A stretch of DNA of 64,000 nucleotides from Rhodocyclaceae bacterium (GTDB lineage Bacteria; Pseudomonadota; Gammaproteobacteria; Burkholderiales; Rhodocyclaceae). Of the stretch, positions 51,615 to 60,516 are shown piece by piece; position 1 is the first letter of the stretch, and each line of letters opens with the position of its first letter. Under the pieces are notes generated by a model. It worked only from the letters and a program-made list of their open reading frames with translations. It searched no databases and was not told the origin of the DNA. The DNA is taken from the NCBI GenBank assembly GCA_016704145.1, contig JADJAS010000001.1, positions 62,001 through 126,000 on the forward strand. Reading direction: 5' to 3'. The position numbers were made by a program, and so were the translations under genes.

Positions 51615-53594
51615 TCAGTTGGCGGTTGGCGGCCTTGCCGGAAGCGCGTCGGCGACCAGCTCGGCGATGTCGAAGACTTTGCGCGCCTCGGTATGTTTGC
51701 CGACGCTCGACGTCAGCATCAGCAGGCAGAACGAGCAGGAAGTGGCAATCCTCTCCGCGCCCGTCGCCAGCGCCTCCTCGGTACGCACATCGCTGATCCT
51801 GGCGTTGCCGCCCTGCCCGCCCCAGTAGTTGCCGCCACCGGCACCACAGCAAAAGCTGTCCTTGCGGTTGCGCGGCATTTCGATCAGACGGCCGACGGCC
51901 GCAACGGCGCCGCGCGTCTCGTCGACGATGTCGTTGTGACGGGCCAGGTAGCACGGATCGTGGAAAGTGATGGTCCGGGCGTCGTCTCGCGTGACGTTGA
52001 GTTCGCCGGACTTGATAAGGCGGTCGATCAGCACCGCATGCGGAATCGTCTGCCATGTCGCCCCGAGTTCCGGATAATAGCGATCGAAACTGTTGAAGCA
52101 GTGAGCACACATGGTGATCACTTTCTGGACTTTCATATCCTGGAATTCCTCGATGTTGCCCATCGCGATTTCCTGGAACTGCATTTCGTTGCCCATCATC
52201 TTGGCGGGATCGCCCGTGCAGCGCGCCTCTTCGAGGATGCCGTAGGACACGCCGGCCGCATCCAGAATCCGCACCATGGCCCGCGCGATCTGCTGAGCAC
52301 GCTCCTCGTAGGTGACCGAACAGCCGATCCAGAGCAGATACTCGGTTTCCTCAGGTACAAACAACGGAACATCCAGATCCTTGCGCCAGTCCTCGGGGTT
52401 AGCGCCGGTGCCGACGAACGGATGTCCCCGCGACTCGAGATTGCGGTTGGCGGCCGCCATGGTGTCGGGCATTTCCGAGCGATCCATCACGAAATGTCGA
52501 CGAAACTCCAGGATCGCCTCCGCCGGGTTGTTGCTCACCGGGCACTGCTCGACGCAGGCGCCGCAGGTCGTGCAATTGAAGATGGCCTCCTGACCAAGTT
52601 CATCGATCAAGCCGACGTCATCGACCTTGCCCTGCTCGAGATACTCGGCGCAGGTGGCCATCACCTTCTTCGGCGACAGCGGCTTGCCCGTTTGTGCCGC
52701 CGGGCAGGTTTCATGGCAGCGGCCGCACCAGAGGCAACTGGAGAAGTCCATCAGGTGCTTCTGACTCAGGTCGGCAAGTCTGGCGGCGCCGAAGACGGGG
52801 TCCTTGCCGGTGTCATCCTCGGCGTCGAAATCGATCGGCGACAAATTGATGCCCGCGCGGGGGTGGGCCAGGGCCGAATTGATGGGCCCCAACACCATAT
52901 GGGACATGGGCGTACGAGTGGCCAGGGCAATGAATGCCACCCCCATCAGCCCGTGCAGCCACCACATCACCAAGTTGCCGGAGACCAGGACGTCGGTGCC
53001 CAGCCCATGCATCATCGAGGCGATGGCGCGGCCAAGGAATTCGGCCTGGCTATGGGCGGCGGGATCCGTCAGCCGGAAAGCCTCCGCGGCGAAGCCAAGC
53101 ACCACGATCGCCGTCAGCAGGATCTCCATGGACAGGAAGCCCCGTCGTACCTTGTGCACCGTCAGGCGATCCGGGGCCAGGATACGCCGGAACGTCAGGA
53201 AGAGCACGCCGAGCAACATGGCGATGCCCGCCAGTTCACGGCCACCTTCCATCACGACGCTACCGAACCATCCGCCATAAACGTCGACGTGAAGCCAGGA
53301 CAGCGGAAACGCGCCGTGCCCGACGATCTCGATCAGGGCGCCAAAGAACAGGAGAAGATGCGCGATCCCGGACGCCGGCCGCTTGATCAGGCGCGAAAGC
53401 AACACTCCCCGGGTGAGAAAAGCCCGCCAATTCAGCTTGGCTGCGATCGCTTGGCGGGAAACGGCCCGCCCGAACCACGGCTTGCCGCTTGCCACTAGCG
53501 TCCAGCGCTTGTGCAGGCCCTGAAAAAACATGAACAGCGCCCCGCAAAGGAGCGCCGTCAGGATCACGTAGTTGATTGCCGATATCGAGTACAT
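51615..53594 (-). CDS. Membrane Fe-S oxidoreductase, ETF:quinone type (NarI-like b domain plus CCG domains)
   Basis: The 659-aa protein has a NarI-like domain of five to six helices (residues 1-240) with His residues for haem b. Two [4Fe-4S] motifs follow (CLWCGRCHETCP, CTTCGACVEQCP), then two CCG-type domains (FHDPCYLARH, DSFCCGAGGGN, ATSCSFCLLM). This is the build of the membrane ETF:(methyl)menaquinone oxidoreductases and heterodisulfide-reductase-like proteins. It would pass electrons from acyl-CoA dehydrogenases via ETF into the quinone pool. etfA lies 4.4 kb away on the same strand. Confidence 0.87.
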   Translation of the reverse strand: MYSISAINYVILTALLCGALFMFFQGLHKRWTLVASGKPWFGRAVSRQAIAAKLNWRAFLTRGVLLSRLIKRPASGIAHLLLFFGALIEIVGHGAFPLSWLHVDVYGGWFGSVVMEGGRELAGIAMLLGVLFLTFRRILAPDRLTVHKVRRGFLSMEILLTAIVVLGFAAEAFRLTDPAAHSQAEFLGRAIASMMHGLGTDVLVSGNLVMWWLHGLMGVAFIALATRTPMSHMVLGPINSALAHPRAGINLSPIDFDAEDDTGKDPVFGAARLADLSQKHLMDFSSCLWCGRCHETCPAAQTGKPLSPKKVMATCAEYLEQGKVDDVGLIDELGQEAIFNCTTCGACVEQCPVSNNPAEAILEFRRHFVMDRSEMPDTMAAANRNLESRGHPFVGTGANPEDWRKDLDVPLFVPEETEYLLWIGCSVTYEERAQQIARAMVRILDAAGVSYGILEEARCTGDPAKMMGNEMQFQEIAMGNIEEFQDMKVQKVITMCAHCFNSFDRYYPELGATWQTIPHAVLIDRLIKSGELNVTRDDARTITFHDPCYLARHNDIVDETRGAVAAVGRLIEMPRNRKDSFCCGAGGGNYWGGQGGNARISDVRTEEALATGAERIATSCSFCLLMLTSSVGKHTEARKVFDIAELVADALPARPPTAN

Positions 53595-53651
53595 GGCTGA
53601 ACCGGAATTCGCGCAGACCCCATGAATCAGGGCTGACGCCGGTGGTTTGGT

Positions 53652-55649
53652 CTAGATCATCAAGCCGATGTTGGCGCCATGGCGAGTGGCTTCGGCCAGG
53701 CGGCGCGGTACCCAGGCGCCCCCGGCCAGATAGACATCCCGAACACAGCCGTCGGCTTGCAACTGATAGTAGAGATCGGGCTGTTGCACCGAACCGTAAA
53801 CGAGGACCACGCTGTCGTAACCGCGTTTCGTATAGGTGCTGCCGCCCCAGGATGACACGAACTCCAGCTCGTCCGGCTTGACCGCCGTCAGCATGAGATT
53901 CGGATGGACGGTCACGCCGGCCTTCTCCATGCGGTTCAGTACCATCCCGATGGAATATCGAGCCACCTCCGTGGCGAGATGAACCGACTTATGGAAGATA
54001 TCCACCTTCTTGCCACGCTCGGCGAGATACTCCGCCACGCAGGGCGTTTGGTAATAGTCTTCCTGGGACACCAGCGCGACCCGCTCGCCGACGGCGACCT
54101 TGCCCAGCATCACATCCCAGCCCTGCGCGACGTGCGGCAAGGTGATGCCCGCCACCTCCTCCGGAACGCGCGGTAACGAACCCGTCGCGATGACAACGGT
54201 GTCGGGCGCCAGCGACTTGATCAGCGCCAGATCGACCCTGGTTTCGAGCCTGACATCGACACCCAGACGGATCATTTCGTTTTCCTCGAAATACACCTGA
54301 TCCTCGAAGGAGTCGCGTCCTGGCGCCTTGGCGGCGATCAGGAGCTGCCCGCCCAGGCGCTTCCCCTGTTCCAGCAACACCACCTTGTGCCCGCGCATGG
54401 CCGCCACGCGCGCGGCCTCGCAACCGGCCGCCCCGCCGCCGACCACGACCACCCGTTTCGGGGTCTCGGCCGGCCGGTATTCCGCGTCCCAGCGGAGTTC
54501 GTTGCCGATGACCGGATTGATCGAACAAGTGGGGGTATAGGGTATGTACACCGGCTCCGATGCCTCGTCGATGCAGCGTGTGCAGCCGATACAACGGCGA
54601 ATCTCGCCAAGACGGCCTTCGCGCGCCTTGTTGGCGAAATCGGGGTCGGCGATGCCGGCGCGCACCATGCCGACCAGGTCGCAATAGCCGTCCTTCAGCA
54701 GTTCCTCGGCCAGCACCGGGTCATTGATGCGGCCGGTAAACAGAACCGCGATCTTCTTGTCCATCTCGCCAAGATCGGCGCGCGATGCCTTGCCGGTTTC
54801 ACGGTACTCGGCATGCGGATGATATGACGACGGCACGTACGAGGGCGCACCCCAGCAATGCCCGGTGTCGATATCGACGAAGTCGAGCAGCCCGGTTTCG
54901 CCGATGGCATAGAGCATCTCGCGCAATTCCATGTTGTCGTAGCCGCCCGGCCGGGACTCCTGGCCATTGATGCGGATGCCCAGGGCCAGCGCATCGCCCA
55001 CGCGCTCGCGGACACGCCTGAGCGCCTCGACGACGAACCGAACGCGCTCCCGGGGGCCTCCGCCCCAGCGATCCTTGCGCCGGTTGGTTACCGGCGACAG
55101 GAAACTGTACCCCACCGTCTCGTGCGCGCAATGAATCTCGATGCCGTCGGCACCGGTGTTCTTCGCCACTTCGGCGGCATCGGCATAGGTTTGCAGGAGG
55201 AATTCGATCTCCTCCTCGCCGAGCACGTGCGGCGTGTAGTCCTGCGCGCCAACCACGGGCACCGGCGAGGGTGACCACAGGGCATTCAGGTGCGTCAGCT
55301 GAACGACCACGACGGCGCCGTGACGATGCACCTCGTCGGTGAATTTTTTCCAACCCTCGGCGAAAGCCGGATTCTGATAAGCAGCCTGATGACAGCCGAA
55401 CCCTCCGCGCAGGGATATTTCGTCGGGTGCGCCCTTGGGCAGCGGCAGGTTGAGAAGCCAGGTTTCGCCCCCGATCCAGCCGGTACCGCCGCGAGCCTTG
55501 GCGCCATGGTGGGCGATGAAATGATCGTCGATCAATCCCGGCGCCATCGAAGAGTTGATGGTGTTGGTCGTCTCGCAGATACGGTTCGGCACGCGCATCG
55601 GGCCGACTTGCGGGGGCGCGAACAGGTGCTCGAATTTCATGCTGGTCAT
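53652..55649 (-). CDS. 2,4-dienoyl-CoA reductase/BaiCD-type NADH:flavin oxidoreductase
   Basis: The 665-aa protein has an old-yellow-enzyme TIM barrel (GADGIEIHCAHETVGYSFLS, SPVTNRRKDRWGG), a [4Fe-4S] site (CIGCTRCIDEA with a later Cys in PTCSINP), and a FAD/NAD domain (RVVVVGGGAAGCEAARVAAM). Enzymes of this type reduce or oxidise conjugated enoyl-CoA double bonds; BaiCD acts on bile-acid CoA esters. The barrel's HCAHE replaces the usual H-x-A-H-G motif. ATG 55649 gives the family start. It is followed by the Fe-S protein gene after 57 bases. Confidence 0.88.
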   Translation of the reverse strand: MTSMKFEHLFAPPQVGPMRVPNRICETTNTINSSMAPGLIDDHFIAHHGAKARGGTGWIGGETWLLNLPLPKGAPDEISLRGGFGCHQAAYQNPAFAEGWKKFTDEVHRHGAVVVVQLTHLNALWSPSPVPVVGAQDYTPHVLGEEEIEFLLQTYADAAEVAKNTGADGIEIHCAHETVGYSFLSPVTNRRKDRWGGGPRERVRFVVEALRRVRERVGDALALGIRINGQESRPGGYDNMELREMLYAIGETGLLDFVDIDTGHCWGAPSYVPSSYHPHAEYRETGKASRADLGEMDKKIAVLFTGRINDPVLAEELLKDGYCDLVGMVRAGIADPDFANKAREGRLGEIRRCIGCTRCIDEASEPVYIPYTPTCSINPVIGNELRWDAEYRPAETPKRVVVVGGGAAGCEAARVAAMRGHKVVLLEQGKRLGGQLLIAAKAPGRDSFEDQVYFEENEMIRLGVDVRLETRVDLALIKSLAPDTVVIATGSLPRVPEEVAGITLPHVAQGWDVMLGKVAVGERVALVSQEDYYQTPCVAEYLAERGKKVDIFHKSVHLATEVARYSIGMVLNRMEKAGVTVHPNLMLTAVKPDELEFVSSWGGSTYTKRGYDSVVLVYGSVQQPDLYYQLQADGCVRDVYLAGGAWVPRRLAEATRHGANIGLMI

Positions 55650-55684
55650 GACTGGCCTCTCCTCTCGGTTTCTTGTGATAGCGC

Positions 55685-56203
55685 TTACGCTTGCCCTGTC
55701 GGCGTCAGGATCACGATCGGGAAAGGTCTGTCGGTCTGCTTCTGGAAAAAACCCCAGGCGGGGAAAACCATGTCCAGTTTCGGCCACAACGCCTCGCGTT
55801 CCTCCGGTCGCGCGTCCCTGGCCACGGCGGTCATCTTCTTCCGGTCCAATTGCACCCAGCAGTTCGGATTGGCGCTGACATTCCGATACCAGGCGGGATG
55901 CTCGTCGTACCCCGCCAGCGAACCGACCACCACCATCTGCTCACCGTCTTGAAGGAAGACCAGGGGCGTGGTGCGCTGTTCGCCCGACTTGCGTCCAAGC
56001 ACCGTCAGCAGCAGCGTCGGCAAGCCGGACGGCGACCCCTTGCCCGTCGACCAGCCATCGGGGTTGTCCAGATAGCGCTGCACGTCGGCCTTCGCATCGC
56101 CGCGGATACGTGCCAGCGACCCTGTGGCATCCTTCAGACCTTCCCAGGCTTCGTCGTTGAGAAAGTCTGGTTTTGTCATCTTGTCGCGATTGTCCGTTGT
56201 CAT
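55685..56203 (-). CDS. Ddn-type deazaflavin (F420)-dependent nitroreductase family protein
   Basis: The 172-aa protein has the split-barrel core of this family: LPTLLLTVLGRKSGEQRTTP, VVVGSLAGYDEHPAWYRNV and NPNCWVQLDRKKMTAVARDA. Members use F420H2 to reduce quinones or nitro compounds; they are mainly actinobacterial. ATG 56203 follows AAAGGACG. Together with cofD and npdG it supports F420 in this organism. Confidence 0.87.
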   Translation of the reverse strand: MTTDNRDKMTKPDFLNDEAWEGLKDATGSLARIRGDAKADVQRYLDNPDGWSTGKGSPSGLPTLLLTVLGRKSGEQRTTPLVFLQDGEQMVVVGSLAGYDEHPAWYRNVSANPNCWVQLDRKKMTAVARDARPEEREALWPKLDMVFPAWGFFQKQTDRPFPIVILTPTGQA

Positions 56204-56247
56204 TGCTCGTCCTTTCCTTGGTTGCTGCGCAGATTCGCCATCGATAG

Positions 56248-56271
56248 AAAGTCAGTCGTCGCCAGACGCCG
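56248..56271 (+). repeat. Divergent copy of the 24-nt dispersed repeat
   Basis: Begins AAAGTCAGTCGTCG and ends GACGCCG, between the Ddn-type gene and the thiolase-like gene. Confidence 0.45.
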
Positions 56272-56302
56272 ATGATCCGAATGGCAATGCCGGTTGGCCC
56301 GG

Positions 56303-57496
56303 CTATCGCTTCAGTATCGCCGCCGTCGCGTTGCCGCCCAGGCCGTTGGTTTGCGCCAACCCAACCTTGGCATCCGGCACCTGGCGAGCGCCGGCCTGGC
56401 CACGCAGTTGCCAGGTCAACTCGGCGATCTGCCAGACGCCCATGGCCGTGGTCGCCTCGCCGAAAGACACGAACCCACCCGACGGGTTGATCGGCATGCG
56501 GCCGACCGGCGTCGTCTGCCCGCTGTCGAGCAGGGCCTGCGCCTCGCCCGGTTCGCAAAGGCCCCATTCCTCGGGGAAGGCCAGTTCGTAGTAGCAGGTG
56601 TTGTCCTGCAGCTCGGTGAAGCTGATGTCCCGTGGGCCGATCGCGGCCCGCTCGAATGCCCGCATCACGGCGGCCTTGGCCTCGGTGTGGAAGCTCGGGC
56701 CCGTCGGAACCGGGCCCGCCAGTCCGCGCGGCAGGGCATCGGTGAAATCGATGGTGGCCACCGTGCTGGTGGCCACCGTGACCGGCTTGCCGGTGAACTG
56801 TCTTGCCTTCGCCGCCGAGCAGATCACCACGGCCGCCGCGCCATTGGAAACCGGGCAGATCTCGAACAGGCGCAAGGGGTTGCTGACATAAGGCGAGGCC
56901 AGCACGTCGGCGACACTGATTTCCTTCTGGAAGCGCGCGTGGGGATTGCCGACGGAACACTTGCGCGCCTTGACCGTCACGCGCGCGTATTGTTCCTCGG
57001 TGGTGCCGTGATCGAACATCCGGCGACGCGCGAGGGTGGCCCAGAAGGAAGGGCCGGGCATGCCGACGCAGCGTTGCCGCAGGAACTCAGGGTCGGTGGC
57101 CTCCTCGACGCCGGAAGTCTGGATCATTCCCTTCGGCATCACCTCGCCACCGACGACCAGCACCATGTCATGAATACCACCCGCCACCAGCGAATAGCCG
57201 ACATTGAAGGCGTTGCCCCCGGCAGCGCATCCCGCCGAAAGGTTGTAGACCGGGATACCCGTCGAACCGATATCCTCGACCACGTCGTTGCCGTTCAGAC
57301 CCCAGCCCTTGCCGCCGGAAAAGCGGGAACTGGCGGCCGCCACCGCCTCAATCTGCCCCCAGGACACCCCGGCATCCTTGAGCGCCATTTGCACCGCGTG
57401 ACGGCATAGCTCGGTCACCGACTTGGTGCCGACCACTTCGTCACCGGTCTTGCCAAATCGGTGAACGCCCACGCCCAGAACACTGACTTCTCGCAT
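56303..57496 (-). CDS. Thiolase-like lipid-transfer protein (SCP2/Ltp type) with Cys
   Basis: The 397-aa protein starts VSVLGVGVHRFGKTGDEVVG and holds YNLSAGCAAGGNAFNVG, which keeps the nucleophile Cys (about residue 89) of condensing or cleaving thiolases. Near the end are NPSGGFVSFGEATTAMGVWQ and QTNGLGGNATAAILKR. It would cleave or transfer a CoA-bound beta-oxo acid. The DUF35 protein gene lies 19 bases upstream, so the two probably form a complex. Confidence 0.87.
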   Translation of the reverse strand: MREVSVLGVGVHRFGKTGDEVVGTKSVTELCRHAVQMALKDAGVSWGQIEAVAAASSRFSGGKGWGLNGNDVVEDIGSTGIPVYNLSAGCAAGGNAFNVGYSLVAGGIHDMVLVVGGEVMPKGMIQTSGVEEATDPEFLRQRCVGMPGPSFWATLARRRMFDHGTTEEQYARVTVKARKCSVGNPHARFQKEISVADVLASPYVSNPLRLFEICPVSNGAAAVVICSAAKARQFTGKPVTVATSTVATIDFTDALPRGLAGPVPTGPSFHTEAKAAVMRAFERAAIGPRDISFTELQDNTCYYELAFPEEWGLCEPGEAQALLDSGQTTPVGRMPINPSGGFVSFGEATTAMGVWQIAELTWQLRGQAGARQVPDAKVGLAQTNGLGGNATAAILKR

Positions 57497-57515
57497 CTGC
57501 TATCTCCGCGGCCGC

Positions 57516-58001
57516 CTAGACCAGTTTGAATTTCCACGAGGTGTACGCCTTCCCTTCCTCGTGGTAAAGCGTATCGACGACCAACTCGACCTGCGCGCCA
57601 ACCCGGACATGCTCCAGCGGATCAACCATCTGGCCGACCATGCGCAAGCCATTGTCCATGTCGATGACGCCGATCACATAGGATTTGAACGGCTTGTCGA
57701 ATTTGTGTGGCGGCGGCGGTGGGAAATCAGCCACCGAATAACTCCAGATGACACCCTTGCCACCGAAGGCGCAATCGGCCATCCGCGACTCGCCACAACG
57801 CGGGTTATGGCACTCCGCGGCCTTGGGAAAATAGGGGGTTCCGCAAGCGAGGCACTTGTTGCCCAATACCGTCGCCCCACCCTCTTCGGAAAAAAGCCCG
57901 GGGACCGCCGGCACGCGCAATACCGGAACAAAGCTGCCGCCGGCGACCGATCCTTCCTCGACGAAAGCGCCATCCACCTCGTTCGAACGTTTCTCTGCCA
58001 T
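57516..58001 (-). CDS. DUF35 OB-fold/zinc-ribbon protein, partner of the thiolase-like protein
   Basis: The 161-aa protein has a zinc ribbon (CLACGTPYFPKAAECHNPRC) followed by an OB fold (GVIWSYSVADFPPPPPHKFD, YVIGVIDMDNGLRMVGQMVD). The Pro-rich turn is usual for DUF35 members bound to Ltp/thiolases. ATG 58001 is preferred to ATG 58007, because AAGGA is 7 bases from the former and 1-2 from the latter. It follows etfA by 13 bases. Confidence 0.87.
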   Translation of the reverse strand: MAEKRSNEVDGAFVEEGSVAGGSFVPVLRVPAVPGLFSEEGGATVLGNKCLACGTPYFPKAAECHNPRCGESRMADCAFGGKGVIWSYSVADFPPPPPHKFDKPFKSYVIGVIDMDNGLRMVGQMVDPLEHVRVGAQVELVVDTLYHEEGKAYTSWKFKLV

Positions 58002-58014
58002 GGTCATATCCTTG

Positions 58015-58971
58015 TCAGGCCCGGGCCGCCTTGATCAGCTCGGGCAACACCTCCAGGCAGTCGGCGACGACGCCGTAGCGCGCATAGCGATAGATCGAGG
58101 CGTCCTTGTCCTTGTTGATGGCCACGATGGTTTTCGCCGCCGAACAACCCGCCATGTGCTGACTCGCGCCCGAAATGCCTGCCGCGAGGTACAGGCCGGG
58201 GCGGGTAATTTTCCCCGTGAGACCGACCTGCCGCGACGAATCGATCCAGCCATCGTCCACGATCGCTCTTGAACCGCCCCACATGCCGCCCAGGGCATCG
58301 GCCAACTGCTTCACGAGATCGTAGTTCTGGGCGCTGCCCAGACCCCGACCGCCGGAAACGATGATCTGGGCATCCTCGAGGCGTGGTCCTTCCGCCTTGG
58401 GTGACGAAACCACCCTGAAGCGCTCCTTGACGCTGGCGAGGTCGACGCTGATGGTTCGCTCGACCGGATTGCCGGGTTGCACCGCTGGCGCCGCCACGAC
58501 CGTGGTGGTCACGACGGAAACCACGCTGAGCGGCGCATCCAGGCGGTACACAACGTTGGTGTCGCCGCCGAACGCTGTGGCCGTGACGTCGAGGCCGCCG
58601 TCCCGCGCCGCGACGGCAAAGGCATTCATCACCACGGCCGCACCCAGACGGCCGGCGACGCGCGGCGCGATCAGGCGTGCCGCGACGGTCTGATTGAACA
58701 GAATGGTCGTCGGCTTGACCTGGTCACAATATTGAACCAACGCTTCCACCAACGTGTCCGGCTGGAATTCGCCAAGCCTTGGATCGTTAATGACATCGAG
58801 GCCGGCGACGCCATGCGTCGCCGCCAGCGCCGATGCCTCCTTCGCGGCATCGCCGGCCACCAGCCAATGAAGCCGGGCGCCCAGGGAGTCACTCAGCTTC
58901 CTGGCCAGCGTAAGCGCCTCCTCGGTGCCACCCTCGATAAAGCTGCCCCATGTACATAGAACGATGGTCAT
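58015..58971 (-). CDS. etfA: Electron transfer flavoprotein alpha subunit EtfA
   Basis: The 318-aa protein has the EtfA FAD domain (IIVSGGRGLGSAQNYDLVKQ, AIVDDGWIDSSRQVGLTGK, YLAAGISGASQHMAG) and the AANH-like N-terminal half. ETF carries electrons from acyl-CoA dehydrogenases to a membrane oxidoreductase. The usual partner etfB is not next to it: the next gene upstream is on the other strand and 190 bases away. EtfB must be supplied from elsewhere. Confidence 0.9.
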   Translation of the reverse strand: MTIVLCTWGSFIEGGTEEALTLARKLSDSLGARLHWLVAGDAAKEASALAATHGVAGLDVINDPRLGEFQPDTLVEALVQYCDQVKPTTILFNQTVAARLIAPRVAGRLGAAVVMNAFAVAARDGGLDVTATAFGGDTNVVYRLDAPLSVVSVVTTTVVAAPAVQPGNPVERTISVDLASVKERFRVVSSPKAEGPRLEDAQIIVSGGRGLGSAQNYDLVKQLADALGGMWGGSRAIVDDGWIDSSRQVGLTGKITRPGLYLAAGISGASQHMAGCSAAKTIVAINKDKDASIYRYARYGVVADCLEVLPELIKAARA

Positions 58972-59161
58972 ATCGCCGCTCCTCGGTGAATAGGGAATCT
59001 GCCCATAATCATAGTTTATTCATACTGCTTCCACGCTCCCGCCGCGCCACGAATCTGTTCCGGCCTTTGCTGGGTCATTCTCGGCCACGCCTGACGTTCC
59101 CGCTTGGCTCGACGCAAAATGCCGTCACGCCCGAACGCGCCCGCCGACACCTCAATAGCTC

Positions 59162-60418
59162 GTGCCAGCCAAGCCATCCCGAACACCCGGCATCAACTCG
59201 ATATCGCCATGGCGAGCATTGGCGCACGAAGGTTTTCGTCCGTACTTCCTCGCCCAGGCCATTTCGGTGCTGGGGACATGGATACAGCAAATCGCCATCC
59301 ACTGGCTGGTGTATCGCCTGTCGGACTCGGCCGGCTTGCTCGGCATCACCGCCTTCGCGACCATGGCGCCGCAGCTGATCATTGGCCCCGTCGCCGGCGC
59401 CTGGATCGACCGCCATGACCTGCGCAAGCTCCTCGTGGCGGTCCAGATGCTGCTCTGCATCCATGCCGCCGTGCTGGCCTGGATAACCTGGACCGGCATC
59501 ATCGGCCCCGGACTACTGGTTGGCATGTCCGTGGCGCTGGGCGTGCTGGCCTCGTTCGACATTCCGCTTCGTCAAACCCTGATCAGCCATCTTGTGCACA
59601 GTCCCAAGGATCTGCCGAGCGCCATGGCGTTGAACAGCATGATCTTGAACGCTGGCCGTCTTCTCGGGCCACCGCTCGCCGGCTTGCTGATCGCGTCAAG
59701 CTCGGAAGCGGCCTGCTTCTTCATCAATTCACTCACCTTCCTCGCCCCGCTGATCATCGTGACACGCCTCCGACCGACACCGAGCCCGGCCACCAGCGGT
59801 CCGCTGGGACGCCTGGTCGCCGAAGGCATTGCCCACGTCCTTGCCGATCCTCCGCTGCGCGCCTTGCTCACCATCATGGCGCTGCTCAATCTCACGGCAT
59901 CGGCCGCCCTCGTGCTGCTACCGGCGTTCGCCAAGGATGTACTGGCCGGCGACGCACGCACGCTGGGGCTTCTGTCGGGGGCCGCCGGTCTCGGCGCCTT
60001 CATTGCCATGATCGACCTTGCGCGGCGCAGTGCCATGGTCCGTTTGGTCGATGCCATCGCGGCCGGAACGGCGATAAGCGCGGTCGCGCTCCTCTTGATG
60101 GCGGCGGCCCCGTCATTCTGGGTGGCCGCATTGGCGCTGCTGTTGCTGGGATTCGGAACATCGGTGGCCAATGTGGCGATCGGAACACTGGTTCAAACCC
60201 TGGCGCCGCCGGTGCTGCGCGGACGCCTGATCGCGTGGGTGGTGGCCGCGCGATTCGGTTTCGACGCGCTCGGCTCGCTCGTGAGCGGATTCGCCGCGAC
60301 CCAGGTGGGCGTGATGTGTACCTTGTTCATGCAAGGCGGCGGTCTTGCCGTGACGACCGTCTGGTTGTTGCATCGACATCGAGCCCTGAAAATCGCGGTG
60401 CAGCGGCGTGTTGTCTAG
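59162..60418 (+). CDS. MFS transporter of the EntS/MFS_3 type
   Basis: A 418-aa permease of twelve helices with FRPYFLAQAISVLGTWIQQI, LVYRLSDSAGLLGITAF, GAWIDRHDLRKLL and DIPLRQTLISHLV, typical of the MFS_3 group (enterobactin exporter EntS and relatives). It probably exports or imports a catabolite or small molecule. The start at GTG 59162 begins just before the first helix; no strong ribosome site was seen. The next + strand gene is cofD, 98 bases on. Confidence 0.83.
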   Translation: MPAKPSRTPGINSISPWRALAHEGFRPYFLAQAISVLGTWIQQIAIHWLVYRLSDSAGLLGITAFATMAPQLIIGPVAGAWIDRHDLRKLLVAVQMLLCIHAAVLAWITWTGIIGPGLLVGMSVALGVLASFDIPLRQTLISHLVHSPKDLPSAMALNSMILNAGRLLGPPLAGLLIASSSEAACFFINSLTFLAPLIIVTRLRPTPSPATSGPLGRLVAEGIAHVLADPPLRALLTIMALLNLTASAALVLLPAFAKDVLAGDARTLGLLSGAAGLGAFIAMIDLARRSAMVRLVDAIAAGTAISAVALLLMAAAPSFWVAALALLLLGFGTSVANVAIGTLVQTLAPPVLRGRLIAWVVAARFGFDALGSLVSGFAATQVGVMCTLFMQGGGLAVTTVWLLHRHRALKIAVQRRVV

Positions 60419-60516
60419 TCGCGCACAACCATGACGGGGCGGAGGATGGACACCCGGGTGTTGATGATTGCCGAACTCGACGTGACAATGCCGGCATTTG
60501 GCTGGAAACCTCGCCC

